Assembly: GCA_016706545.1 (NCBI GenBank)
Contig: JADJJK010000036.1
Span: forward strand, 13,917 to 77,916
Length of the DNA: 64,000 nt
Direction: 5' to 3'
DNA from: Myxococcales bacterium
GTDB lineage: Bacteria; Myxococcota_A; Polyangia; Haliangiales; Haliangiaceae
Part shown: piece after piece, positions 10,418-23,682 of the stretch
How the letters are laid out: each line of letters begins with the position of its first letter
How positions within the stretch are numbered: position 1 is the stretch's first letter
The notes under the pieces: model-generated
What the model was told of the DNA's origin: nothing
The model's database searches: none
The model's input: only the letters and a program-made list of their open reading frames with translations
Translations under genes and position numbers: made by a program

Positions 10418-11373
10418 CTACTCCACCGCGTCCAGGTCGACGTCGCGCCGCGTGCCCAGCGCCGCCGTCAACTCATCCTGGAACGCGCGCGCCGAGTGGT
10501 GACCGCGCAGCTTGAGGAGCTGGTTGCGCGCCCCCACCTCCACCAGCGTGGCCAGGTTGCGCCCGGGCCGCACCGGCAAGCGCACGCGGGGCACCGCCAC
10601 GCCGAGGATCTCCAGGCGATCGTCGTCGATGCCCAGGCGGTCGTACTCTTCTCCATCTTGCCAGTCCACCATCTCCACCGCGAGTTCGAGCTTCTTGTTG
10701 TCCCGGACCGCGCCCACGCCGAACAGATCCTTGATGTTGATGATCCCCAGGCCGCGGATCTCCATGTGGTACGCGATGAGCCGCGCGCTGGAGCCAAACA
10801 GGGCCTCCCCCTTCTTGCGCACCACCACCACGTCATCGGCCACCAGCCGGTGTCCTCGCACCACCAGATCCAGCGCGGTCTCGCTCTTGCCGATGCCGCT
10901 CTTGCCCAGGAGCAGCACGCCGATGCCGAGCACGTCGAGCATCACGCCGTGAAGCTCGGTCGCCGAGGCCAGCCGATCGTTGAGCCACCCGGTGAGCTTG
11001 ACGATCAGCTCCGAGGTGACCAGGTTCGATGACAGGACGGGGACGCCGCGCGCCTCGCAGGCCGCCACCAGCTCGGAGGCGGGGCCAGCGAGCGGCTGAT
11101 CACGATGCACGCAGGATCCGCCCCGAGGATCGTGTTGACGCCCAGGGTGCGAGCGGCCGGCGACGCGCCGGTCAAGAACTCGATCTCGGTGCCGCCCAGC
11201 ACCAGGACCCGCCTCGGGTGGAGCTGCTCCGGCCAGCCGGTCAACGCCAGGCCCGGCTTCTGGATGCGCGGCACCGCCACCGCTCGCCCCATCCCGCCCT
11301 GGCCGCCCAGCGCGGTCAGCTCCAGCGAGCTGTGCTCTGCGAGCTGCGCGATGGTCACCGGGCTCGGGGTCAC
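10418..11373 (-). pseudogene. hprK: HPr kinase/phosphorylase with one frameshift
   Basis: Two frames together make one HprK. The N-terminal part (positions down to about 11076) reads LALTGWPEQLHPRRVLVLGG, then EFLTG and CIVISRSLAPP. The C-terminal kinase part, in another frame, reads SELVAACEARGVPVLSSN and carries the P-loop GKSGIGKSE, the HPr-binding LVADDVV, and EIRGLGIINIKDLFG. Adding one base to the minus-strand run GCCTCCGAGC (about 11071-11080) restores LAPPPELVAACEARGV and a 318-residue protein, the usual size. The start is set at the GTG at 11373, preceded by GGAAGGGG; an ATG at 11421 overlapping ptsN is the alternative. HprK phosphorylates and dephosphorylates the HPr serine. The lesion is either a consensus error or a real loss; every catalytic motif is otherwise intact. 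Confidence 0.88.
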
Positions 11374-11407
11374 CTGGGCCCCTTCCACGGTCGCCACACC
11401 ATGTGGA

Positions 11408-11869
11408 CTAGTACTTGGCATCCTCGTCCGAGACGACCTGGTACATCGAGTCCCGGTCGGGAGCCGCCAAGAGCCGCCGCCGGAAATCGGCGTCCTTGAA
11501 GACCCGGCTTATCCGGGCGAGCGCCTTGAGGTGCGCGCCAGTGGAGGTCTCCGGAGCCACCAGCACGAAGAACAGGTACGTAGGCAAGCCATCCATGGAG
11601 TCGAAGTCCACGCCGGCCTGAGCGCGGCCCAGACAAGCGACGATCTCGCCCACCACCGGCAGCTTGCCATGCGGGATGGCGACCCCCTCGCCGATCGCGG
11701 TGGAGGCCAGCATCTCTCGCTCCACCAGCACCCGGGTGAGCTGCCCGCCGTCGATGCGTGGATGATTGGCGGCCATGTGCAGCGCCAGCTCTTGCAGGAT
11801 ATCGCGCTTGGCGATTCCCTTCAGCTCGGGCACTACCATCTCGCGCCGAATGAGGTCGACGATCTTCAC
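11408..11869 (-). CDS. ptsN: PTS-Ntr regulatory EIIA protein
   Basis: 153 residues, standard for EIIA-Ntr. The phosphorylatable His67 lies in GVAIPHGKL, with ASTAIGEG before it and the family pattern FFVLVAPE after it. The start is the GTG giving VKIVDLIRRE; upstream sequence in this frame is repeat-like and not part of the family. I see no strong ribosome-binding site. EIIA-Ntr receives phosphate from HPr and acts by binding regulators rather than by transporting sugars. Confidence 0.94.
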   Translation of the reverse strand: MKIVDLIRREMVVPELKGIAKRDILQELALHMAANHPRIDGGQLTRVLVEREMLASTAIGEGVAIPHGKLPVVGEIVACLGRAQAGVDFDSMDGLPTYLFFVLVAPETSTGAHLKALARISRVFKDADFRRRLLAAPDRDSMYQVVSDEDAKY

Positions 11870-12198
11870 AACGCGCCAAGGGTAGCACGTACCCGCGGCG
11901 GTTTGGCTGGCGTGGCCAGCCAGTGTCGGCATCCGCGCCAACAGAAGAGGCAGCGGAAGGCAGCGCCCTTGGCGGCCAAAGGCGTACACCTGCCGCCCAA
12001 GGCATGCCAAGGGCGCCGCCACCGGCAGACGCCGACGGCAGACGCCACCGGCAGACGCCGACGGCAGATGCCACCGGCCGACGCCGACGGCCACGCCGCC
12101 AAAGCGGCGGCGCCGAGCACCAAGCGTGTCGGGCGTCGCAACGGGCGCCCCTCGACCAAGGCAACCGCCTCCAGCCGGGCCAGGCGGCCGGCGGCCGA
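11870..12198. repeat. 329-bp intergenic with a 26-nt tandem repeat
   Basis: Between hpf and ptsN there is no credible gene. A 26-nt unit starting GCCACCGGCAGACGCCGACG is repeated three times at 12018-12095 (the third copy diverged), flanked by shorter CGGCAGACG and GCCGCCAAAG fragments. It lies directly downstream of the hpf stop. The long open frames across it are by-products of the GC-rich repeat. Confidence 0.8.
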
Positions 12199-12813
12199 TC
12201 AGTTGGCTTGCGCGGTGTCGATCAAGCCGTAGCTGCCGTCATCGCGACGATACACCACCGCGACGCTGCCATCGGCCTGCGAGCGAAACACCAAGAAGGT
12301 CTCTTGCTGGAGGTTGAGCTGCACGATGGCGTCGGCCACCGACATGGGCTGAGCATGGAACTTCTCGGTCTTGACGACCTGAAACTCCAGGGGCGGCGCG
12401 CCCGCGTGTTCGGCGGCGGACGACGACGGCGGGGAGGAGCCATCTGGCTCATCCGCCTGCTCGAACGCCTCGGACACGATGCTATGCGACCAGGGCAGGA
12501 CCTCCACGTTGTGTGGACGGACCTTCTGCTCTTCGAGCTTGCCCTTGTACTTGCGCACCTGCCGCTCGATCTTGGCGATGCACAGATCGATCGAGGAGTA
12601 CATGTTCTCGGTCGCCTCGTGGCCGGCGATGGTCAGGCCGTTGTGGAGCTGGAAGTTCACATCGATGCGATGCGTGTGGCGCTCGGTCGAGAGCACCACG
12701 TGGCACGCGATGGGATCAGGTAGGTACTTCCGGATGCGCTCCATCCGCTCACGCGCGTAGGCCTTGAGAGAGTCCGTTGGCTCCATGTGCCGGAAGGTCA
12801 CGGAAAACTGCAT
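12199..12813 (-). CDS. hpf: ribosome hibernation-promoting factor, long form
   Basis: 204 residues. The N-terminal RaiA/HPF fold (1-105) opens MQFSVTFRHMEPTDSLKAYA and includes NGLTIAGHEATENMYSSID; a short acidic linker (about 115-138) leads to the C-terminal dimerisation domain (about 140-200: VVKTEKFHAQPMSVADAI, FLVFR, VVYRRDDGSYGLI). Long HPF dimerises 70S ribosomes into inactive 100S particles. AAAGGGGG about 6 bases before the ATG supports the start. Location next to rpoN and ptsN is the classic arrangement. Confidence 0.95.
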   Translation of the reverse strand: MQFSVTFRHMEPTDSLKAYARERMERIRKYLPDPIACHVVLSTERHTHRIDVNFQLHNGLTIAGHEATENMYSSIDLCIAKIERQVRKYKGKLEEQKVRPHNVEVLPWSHSIVSEAFEQADEPDGSSPPSSSAAEHAGAPPLEFQVVKTEKFHAQPMSVADAIVQLNLQQETFLVFRSQADGSVAVVYRRDDGSYGLIDTAQAN

Positions 12814-13143
12814 CGATTGCCCCCTTTGAAAAGATGTTACCCCGCGCGGAAGCCATCACAACCCTGCGCGGAAGATTCTTGGCGTGCCCCCAACCGTTTC
12901 CGCGGACCGCCCACGGACCACCCACGGACCACCCACGGACACCAGTAGACACTCGTAGACACACGAGGCGCCGCACGCGCCAGGCCACACGCGCACCCCG
13001 CGGTGCGCCAGCTCACTCGGCGGCCGCGCCGCGAAATGCCGTCGAGCGGCGACGAGCCGCCGGCGAAACCCACCGGACGAGGACCTCCACGTGCCCCCGC
13101 CCCTTCATCTCACGCGAGCAGGCGAGCGGCTGGTCGTGCGGCT
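12814..13143. other. 330-bp intergenic between rpoN and hpf, with short tandem repeat
   Basis: No gene seen. Three 11-nt copies of CCACGGACCAC (12911-12943) are followed by GTAGACAC repeats to about 12965; the rest is GC-rich unique sequence. The block lies 3' of rpoN and 5' of hpf, so an hpf promoter may lie in its AT-richer low-coordinate end (about 12820-12850), but I cannot define one. Confidence 0.7.
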
Positions 13144-14625
13144 TCAGAAGACTTCCTTGCGCTTGCTGCTCGAGAGGATGCCGAGTTGCTCACGATACTT
13201 CGCCACCGTGCGCCGCGCGATATCGATGCCCGACTTCTTGAGCAGCTCGACGATCTTCTGATCGGAGTGAGGCCGCTTGACATCCTCGCTGGACACCAGC
13301 TCCTTGATCTTGGACTTGACGGCCTGAGACGCCAGGTCTTCGCCGTTGGTGCGCGAGATGCCCGAGTTGAAGAAGAACTTCAGCTCGAAGATCCCCTGCG
13401 GAGTGTGGACGTACTTGTTGGTGGTGACGCGCGACACCGTCGACTCATGGACGCCGATGTCCTCTGCCACGTCGCGCAAGATCAGCGGCTTGAGGTGCGC
13501 GATCCCCTTCTCGAAGAAGTCGCGCTGGAACTTGAGGATCGACTCGGCGACCCGGATGATCGTGCGCTGGCGCTGCTGGATGGAGCGGATGAGCCACTGC
13601 GCGCTGCGCAGCTTGTCCTGGACGTAGTCCTTGGCGCCTTCGGAGTTGCCGATGGCGGCCCGGTAGAAGTTCGAGATCTTGAGCTTGGGCAGCCCATCGT
13701 CGTTGGGCACGACGAAGAACTTGTCGCCGATCTTGTGGATGTGAACATCCGGCGTGATGTAGTGCGGATCATCGAGCGAGTATTGCCGCCCCGGGCGCGG
13801 ATCAAACTCCATGATGACCTTGGCCGCCTCGTAGATCTCGTCGAGCGGCTGCTTGAGGTCCTTGGCGATCGCCGGATAGTTCTTCTTCTCCAGGTTGCCC
13901 AGGTGCGACTTGATCATCTTGACGACCAGATCGTCGTCCTGCCCGGCGTGCATCGCCTGGATGAGCATGCACTCGGCCAGGTTGCGCGCGCCGATCCCGG
14001 TTGGATCGAAGGTCTGGATCTTCTCTAGCACCTGCTCGCACAGCTCGTCGCTGACCCCCAGGTCCGCGGCGATCTCCGAGATCGGCGGGTCCTTGAGGTA
14101 CCCATCGGCGTCGATGTTGCCGATGATGGTGAGGCCGATCTCGAGCTGCTCTGGCGGCAAGCTGGACAGCTTGAGCTGCCAGGCCAGGTGATCGTGCAGC
14201 GAGGGCGGCTTGGTCAGCGTCGCTTCGAGCGATGGCATCTCCTCGCTGTCGCCGCGGTAGGCCGGCATCGGCGCGGCCATCGTGTAGTTGTCGAGGTAGT
14301 TCTCCCAGTCGATCTCGTTGACCGCCGCGGCGTCCGCTTTGACTTCGGAGGCCGTGCCGGGATCCGAGATCGGGATCTCCGTGGTCCCTGCCGACTCGAG
14401 CTGAGCCAGCATCTGCTCATCTCCGCCAACCGCCTCCCGGTCCTGACTGCGCTCCGTGTCCAGATCCAGCTCGTCATCCAGGATCGGGTTTTCCAGCATC
14501 TCCTCGTGGACGAGCTCCGTCAGCTCCATCCGAGACAACTGCAAGAGCCGGATCGCTTGTTGCAGCAGCGGCGTCATCACGAGCTGCTGCGACAGCTTCA
14601 GCTCTTGTCGCATTTCCATCGCCAT
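13144..14625 (-). CDS. rpoN: RNA polymerase sigma-54 factor
   Basis: 493 residues. Region I activator-interaction segment at the N-terminus (LKLSQQLVMTPLLQQAIRLL), an acidic region II (about 50-110), the core-binding domain, then the helix-turn-helix (DIGVHESTVSRVTTNKYV) and the C-terminal RpoN box ARRTVAKYRE that reads the -24 element. AGGAG 7 bases before the ATG supports the start. It heads the hpf-ptsN-hprK-rapZ-ptsH-ptsI series. Confidence 0.97.
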   Translation of the reverse strand: MAMEMRQELKLSQQLVMTPLLQQAIRLLQLSRMELTELVHEEMLENPILDDELDLDTERSQDREAVGGDEQMLAQLESAGTTEIPISDPGTASEVKADAAAVNEIDWENYLDNYTMAAPMPAYRGDSEEMPSLEATLTKPPSLHDHLAWQLKLSSLPPEQLEIGLTIIGNIDADGYLKDPPISEIAADLGVSDELCEQVLEKIQTFDPTGIGARNLAECMLIQAMHAGQDDDLVVKMIKSHLGNLEKKNYPAIAKDLKQPLDEIYEAAKVIMEFDPRPGRQYSLDDPHYITPDVHIHKIGDKFFVVPNDDGLPKLKISNFYRAAIGNSEGAKDYVQDKLRSAQWLIRSIQQRQRTIIRVAESILKFQRDFFEKGIAHLKPLILRDVAEDIGVHESTVSRVTTNKYVHTPQGIFELKFFFNSGISRTNGEDLASQAVKSKIKELVSSEDVKRPHSDQKIVELLKKSGIDIARRTVAKYREQLGILSSSKRKEVF

Positions 14626-14697
14626 CAGATAGCTCCTGTATTATCAACAGGTTACATGCCGATGCCGCAGTAGGCCAACATTGGTACGGCAATTGAA

Positions 14698-14726
14698 AGA
14701 GTAGTCGCCTCCTGTTGAGCTGTAAA
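14698..14726 (-). promoter_or_regulatory. candidate sigma-70 promoter upstream of rpoN
   Basis: On the minus strand, TTTACA and TACTCT are 17 bases apart, about 73 bases before the rpoN ATG, inside an unusually AT-rich patch (14640-14760). The -10 matches only three consensus bases, so this is a tentative call from sequence alone. Confidence 0.35.
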
Positions 14727-14888
14727 GACAAATGGCCCGAGTCTTGAAGGAGCATTTCCACCGCAAGCTCGGTTACCAGCGCACCGTGTGCGGTAACTAG
14801 CTGAAAGTGGCTTGATGCCAATGCAGCGGCCAGACCGGACCGGCCGAAACTGGCCTCAACCCGGACCTGCCGATCTGCGCCAGCTCAG

Positions 14889-16625
<1,737 letters not shown>

Positions 16626-16857
16626 AGGCCTCTCCGGCGGCCAGCGGCGCGCCGGTGGGGTTCTACCCAGGTCGCGCGCACAGTGCAATCGCCAAACGCG
16701 AAACTGTAGGTTCACCGTCTGTCGCGGCGCGATCACTCGCCGCGTCAGCGCGCACCGCGCCATCAGGCTCTCTTGGGAGCCCTCGCCCAAGACCTCGCCA
16801 GGCCGCGACAATTCGCCCCGATCCGGACCGGCGCGCGCAGCAGGCGCGCAGCTTGCG

Positions 16858-17247
16858 CTATTTCGCCTTCTCGCAAGCGAGAAACTCACCAAGCTTCTTG
16901 CGATCGTCTGCAGACGGCTGCGGGATTCCCGGAGGCATGGAGGTGTTCGTCGCGTCGGGTCCCGCCGCCGACTCCGCGTCGATGGCGTCGAGATCCGTGC
17001 GAACCCCGGCGAGAGTGTCGTAGTCGCGGCCCACCGGCGCGCCGCCGCGCTGGGCGCCGGTCCTGGCGCTGGAGTGACAGCTCACGCAGTACGTATCGAA
17101 GAACGGCTTGGCGAAGGCATCGTACGTCGGTGGAGCCGTGGTGGGGCAGACCGAGCCGGTCCCGCCATCGCCGCCACCGCAACCGGCCTGAGCCGTCACC
17201 AGAGCCATCAACAGCGCCGAAGCCACGAGGAGCAAGGTTTTCCGCAT
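16858..17247 (-). CDS. small secreted cytochrome c-like protein
   Basis: 129 residues with an N-terminal signal (LLLVASALLMALVTAQAGC, possibly a lipoprotein since Cys23 could be lipidated) and one haem-attachment motif CVSCH (residues 54-58) preceded by FFDTYC. A Met in SMPPG near residue 107 could be the axial ligand. The form is typical of single-haem 'planctomycete-type' cytochromes and of c-type domains at the ends of larger proteins; here it stands alone. Expected to sit in the periplasm and shuttle electrons; partner unknown. Confidence 0.8.
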   Translation of the reverse strand: MRKTLLLVASALLMALVTAQAGCGGGDGGTGSVCPTTAPPTYDAFAKPFFDTYCVSCHSSARTGAQRGGAPVGRDYDTLAGVRTDLDAIDAESAAGPDATNTSMPPGIPQPSADDRKKLGEFLACEKAK

Positions 17248-17336
17248 ATCCCGCTTTTTTGTCACTTCTGGCGAAGGTACGCAACCGGCGCCCCGCCGAC
17301 ACTGCGCCGTCGGTGAGCCGCCCGTGAGCCGCCGCA

Positions 17337-17364
17337 CGCAGTGTCCGCTCGACCGGACACTGCG
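17337..17364 (-). terminator. perfect 11-bp stem-loop just after accC
   Basis: CGCAGTGTCCG and CGGACACTGCG form an exact 11-bp inverted repeat around a 6-base loop, 22 bases beyond the accC stop. There is no T-run on the minus strand, so it may be a Rho-assisted or 3'-stabilising hairpin rather than a classic intrinsic terminator. Confidence 0.6.
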
Positions 17365-17385
17365 ACGGGCCACAGCGAGGGCGGG

Positions 17386-18909
17386 CTACCTCGCCAGCCC
17401 GCGCCGCCACGCCGAGCGAGCGCCAGGCGGCGGCGGAGCGCTGGCCCCAGACGGGGCCGCCGACGGTGCGCTGGGCGCGAGGGTGAAGTCCAGCGCCGCC
17501 GCGGTCAGCGCCACCAGGGCCTGCTCCTCGCTGGCCTGCGGGGTGAGCTCCGCGGCGTTGCGCCCGATGAACCCGGTGTCGTACTCCCCGGCGATGAAGC
17601 GCTCGTGGCGCAAGCAGCGCCGGTGAAACGGCAGGTTCGTCTCGATCCCGGCCACGTGGTACTCATCGAGCGCGCGCCGCATCCGCGCCACCGCCTGGGC
17701 CCGATCTTCTCCCCACACCACCAGCTTGGAGATCATCGGGTCATAGTGGACGGGGATCTCCGCGCCCTCATAGCAGCCGCTGTCATTGCGCACCCAGGGG
17801 CCATCGGGCACCCGCAGATGGGTGATGGTGCCCGGCGACGGCAGGAACTTGATCGGATCTTCGGCGTACACCCGACACTCGATCGCGTGGCCGCGCCGAC
17901 GACCATCGAGCTGCTCCTGGGTCAGCGGCAACGGCTTGCCCTCGGCGACCTCGAGCTGCCACGCGACCAGGTCGACGCCAAAGATCATCTCGGTGACCGG
18001 ATGCTCCACCTGCAAGCGGGTGTTCATCTCGAGGAAATAGTACCCGCCGTCCTCGCCCAGCAAGAACTCGCAGGTCCCGGCCCCCACGTAGTGAACCGCC
18101 CGCGCCGCGGCGACCGCGGCGGCCCCCATGCTGGCGCGCAGCGCCGGGTCGACCACCGGCGACGGCGCCTCCTCGATCACCTTCTGGTGCCGGCGCTGGA
18201 TGGAGCAGTCGCGCTCGCCCAGGTACACCACGTTGCCGTGCTGGTCGCCAAACACCTGGATCTCGATGTGGCGCGGCCGCAAGATCGCCTTCTCGAGGTA
18301 CACCGTGTCGTCGCCAAACGCGGCGCCAGCCTCGCGGCGCGCGCCGTCGAAGGCAGCCGGCAGGTCCGCGCGGCTGGCCACCAGGCGCATGCCCTTGCCA
18401 CCGCCGCCGGCCGCGGCCTTGATGAGCACCGGAAAGCCGATCCGATCGGCGGCCAGGAGCGCGTCGTCGGAGGTCGCGAACCCCGCGCCCTCGGGGCCGT
18501 TGTCCCCGGGCACCACCGGCGCGCCCGCCGCCGACACCGTCTGCCGGGCCAGGGTCTTTTGCCCCATCTTGCGGATCGCCTCGGTGGGCGGGCCGATGAA
18601 GGTCAGGCCCGCCGCGGCGCAAGCCTCTGCGAACTCTTCGTTCTCCGAGAGGAACCCATAGCCGGGATGTACGGAATCTGCACCAGTTATCCGGGCGGCC
18701 TCCAGGATCTTGTCGATGCGCAGGTAGCTCTCGCGAGCCGGCGCTGGGCCAATGCCCACTGCAAAATCGGCCAGTTGAACATGAGGAGCCAGCCGGTCGA
18801 CGTCGCTGTATACTGCGACGGTCTCCAGGCCGCGTTCCTTGCAGCTCCGCATGACTCGCACGGCGATCTCGCCTCGGTTGGCGACCAGCACTCGGCGTAT
18901 CGAAGGCAT
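17386..18909 (-). CDS. accC: biotin carboxylase (acyl/acetyl-CoA carboxylase subunit)
   Basis: 507 residues. The N-terminal biotin-carboxylase motifs (VLVANRGEIAVRVMR, SVHPGYGFLSEN) are followed by the ATP-grasp glycine loop (KAAAGGGGKGMRLV) and the catalytic segment (FLEMNTRLQVEHPVTEMIFGVDLV). It carboxylates biotin on a carrier protein. About 40 Pro/Ala-rich residues follow the usual end. No BCCP or carboxyltransferase gene is adjacent, so I cannot say whether it serves acetyl-CoA carboxylase or an acyl-CoA (propionyl/methylcrotonyl) carboxylase. It is divergent from the PilZ gene. Confidence 0.9.
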   Translation of the reverse strand: MPSIRRVLVANRGEIAVRVMRSCKERGLETVAVYSDVDRLAPHVQLADFAVGIGPAPARESYLRIDKILEAARITGADSVHPGYGFLSENEEFAEACAAAGLTFIGPPTEAIRKMGQKTLARQTVSAAGAPVVPGDNGPEGAGFATSDDALLAADRIGFPVLIKAAAGGGGKGMRLVASRADLPAAFDGARREAGAAFGDDTVYLEKAILRPRHIEIQVFGDQHGNVVYLGERDCSIQRRHQKVIEEAPSPVVDPALRASMGAAAVAAARAVHYVGAGTCEFLLGEDGGYYFLEMNTRLQVEHPVTEMIFGVDLVAWQLEVAEGKPLPLTQEQLDGRRRGHAIECRVYAEDPIKFLPSPGTITHLRVPDGPWVRNDSGCYEGAEIPVHYDPMISKLVVWGEDRAQAVARMRRALDEYHVAGIETNLPFHRRCLRHERFIAGEYDTGFIGRNAAELTPQASEEQALVALTAAALDFTLAPSAPSAAPSGASAPPPPGARSAWRRGLAR

Positions 18910-19088
18910 GGGCGCACTCTACTTCCGTCCCGGGTGTAGTGGGAGGTGGGCCGCCCCCCTTTCATCTCTCGTACAAACGTTGCATCCCTGGGCGGCAACT
19001 CCTACTATCACGATCGAGTTGGGTCCCTTGGGGGCGGGCTACGGTGGCGGCGTACTCGAATCGCCGACCGCGATTATCGGAGAATGCC

Positions 19089-21029
<1,941 letters not shown>

Positions 21030-21065
21030 CGATCTGCGACCGGAGGGTCGCCCGCCGGCGACGCG

Positions 21066-22280
<1,215 letters not shown>

Positions 22281-22294
22281 GAGCGAAGGCCCCC

Positions 22295-22399
22295 GGCGGC
22301 GCAGGCAGCGGCGGCGCAGGCAGCGACGGCGCAGGCAGCGGCGGCGCAGGCAGCGGCGGCGCAGGCAGCGGCGGCGCAGGCAGCGACGGCGCAGGTCAT
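22295..22399. repeat. 15-nt tandem repeat, seven copies
   Basis: Seven head-to-tail copies of GGCGGCGCAGGCAGC (variants GACGGCG...) lie between the MoxR stop and the VWA start, nearly filling the 138-base gap. There are no spacers between units, so it is a minisatellite, not CRISPR. Its length could change by slippage and would then change the leader of the VWA gene. Confidence 0.9.
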
Positions 22400-22418
22400 G
22401 CGTGGCTCCGTCACCTGA

Positions 22419-23243
22419 TTAGGCCTTGGCTCGCTTGCCGATGAGCTCGACGTCATGCTCGTTCTTGAGCAACGTGCCCAAGAACGGGATCCCTCCGCCG
22501 ACCCGGCTCAGATCCACCCCGGCCTTGCGCAGCGCGCAGATCCAGTCGATGAGCTCCGAGGTGCTGGGCCGCTTGCGCAGCCGCGGGGTCGAGCGCAGGC
22601 CGTAGAAGATCTCCAGGGCGTTGTCGAGCACCGCGCTGGTGACCTCCGGGTGGTGGACCCGCACGATGCGCGACATCAGCTCGCGGTTGGGGAACTCGAT
22701 GTAGTGGAAGACGCAGCGGCGCAGGAACGCGTCCGGCAGCTCCTTCTCGTTGTTCGACGTGATGATGACGACCGGCCGCTCCACCGCCGCCACCTCCCGG
22801 CCGGTCTCGTCGATGCGAAAGCGCATGGCGTCCAGCTCGAGCAGGAGGTCATTGGGGAACTCGATGTCCGCCTTGTCGATCTCGTCGATGAGCAGCACCA
22901 CGCGCGAGGACGCGTCCAGCGCCTGACCCAGCGGGCCGAGCTTGATGTAAGCGGCGATGTCCTTCACGTCGCCACCGCCGAAGCGACTGTCGTGGAGGCG
23001 CGCCACCGTGTCGTAGACGTAGAGGCCATCCTTGGCCTTGGTGGTGGACTTGACGTGCCAGCGCAAGAGCGGGAGCTTGAGCGCGGCGGCGACGTTCTCG
23101 GCCAGCAGGGTCTTGCCGGTCCCCGGCTCGCCGCGCACCAGCAGCGGCCGCGCCAGCGACACCGCCACGTTGACCGAGGCCATCAGGTCATCGGACGCGA
23201 TATAGGTCTCGGTCCCGGCGAATTGATCGAACGAATCGAACAT
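22419..23243 (-). CDS. MoxR-family AAA ATPase
   Basis: 274 residues. Walker A GEPGTGKT (38-45), Walker B VVLLIDEID, sensor 1 IITSNNEKELPDAFLRRC with the arginine finger. MoxR ATPases are chaperone-like partners of VWA proteins; the next gene downstream is one. The ATG at 23243 starts the conserved MFDSFDQFAGTETYIAS directly. Confidence 0.93.
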   Translation of the reverse strand: MFDSFDQFAGTETYIASDDLMASVNVAVSLARPLLVRGEPGTGKTLLAENVAAALKLPLLRWHVKSTTKAKDGLYVYDTVARLHDSRFGGGDVKDIAAYIKLGPLGQALDASSRVVLLIDEIDKADIEFPNDLLLELDAMRFRIDETGREVAAVERPVVIITSNNEKELPDAFLRRCVFHYIEFPNRELMSRIVRVHHPEVTSAVLDNALEIFYGLRSTPRLRKRPSTSELIDWICALRKAGVDLSRVGGGIPFLGTLLKNEHDVELIGKRAKA

Positions 23244-23394
23244 CCCTCTGACCGTAGCAGGTTCATCCCGCGAGTCCTATGGCGACGGGCCAGGTCGGGC
23301 GGGACAAGCGCCGCCCAAGGCCATCAAGAGGCGACCAAGGCCACCCGAGGCACCCCATGGACACCCCACACCCATGGCCCTCCGGGGGCCTGGC

Positions 23395-23682
23395 CTACTT
23401 GCGGCCGCGCACGTACGCATCGCCGACGCTGTAGAGCCAGGTCGCGGCGTACACCAGCCCGGCGACGCTGCCCAGGATGGGGATCGCACCCACCCAGCTC
23501 AGCCCGCTCACGCCCGCGACCACCAGCACGCCGATCGCCTTGTCCGTCTCGCCGTTGACGAGCTGACCGACGCCGGGCACCACCGCGCTGCAGATCGCGG
23601 GCACCCAGCTCCCACCGGAGGCCCGCCGAACGAGAGCTTTGCTCATGTCGACACTATGAGGCACGAAGGGCGCCTCGGCCAT
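23395..23682 (-). CDS. small membrane protein, TM2-like
   Basis: 95 residues with two hydrophobic segments (VPAICSAVVPGVGQLVNGE and VLVVAGVSGLSWVGAIPILG) linked by NGETDKA, a pattern like TM2-type proteins (PGVGQ plus turn). The ATG shares one base with the upstream stop (TGATG), so it is coupled to the porin gene. A second ATG at 23646 gives an 83-residue version. Function unknown. Confidence 0.75.
   Translation of the reverse strand: MAEAPFVPHSVDMSKALVRRASGGSWVPAICSAVVPGVGQLVNGETDKAIGVLVVAGVSGLSWVGAIPILGSVAGLVYAATWLYSVGDAYVRGRK

Noticed and set aside
11021..11032. GGTTCGAT-type stretch resembling a tRNA T-arm
   Set aside because: Inside the hprK coding sequence (conserved SSNLVTSEL), and no cloverleaf can be formed.
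22295..22399. Possible CRISPR array
   Set aside because: Units are contiguous, 15 nt, with no spacers; it is a minisatellite. No cas genes nearby.
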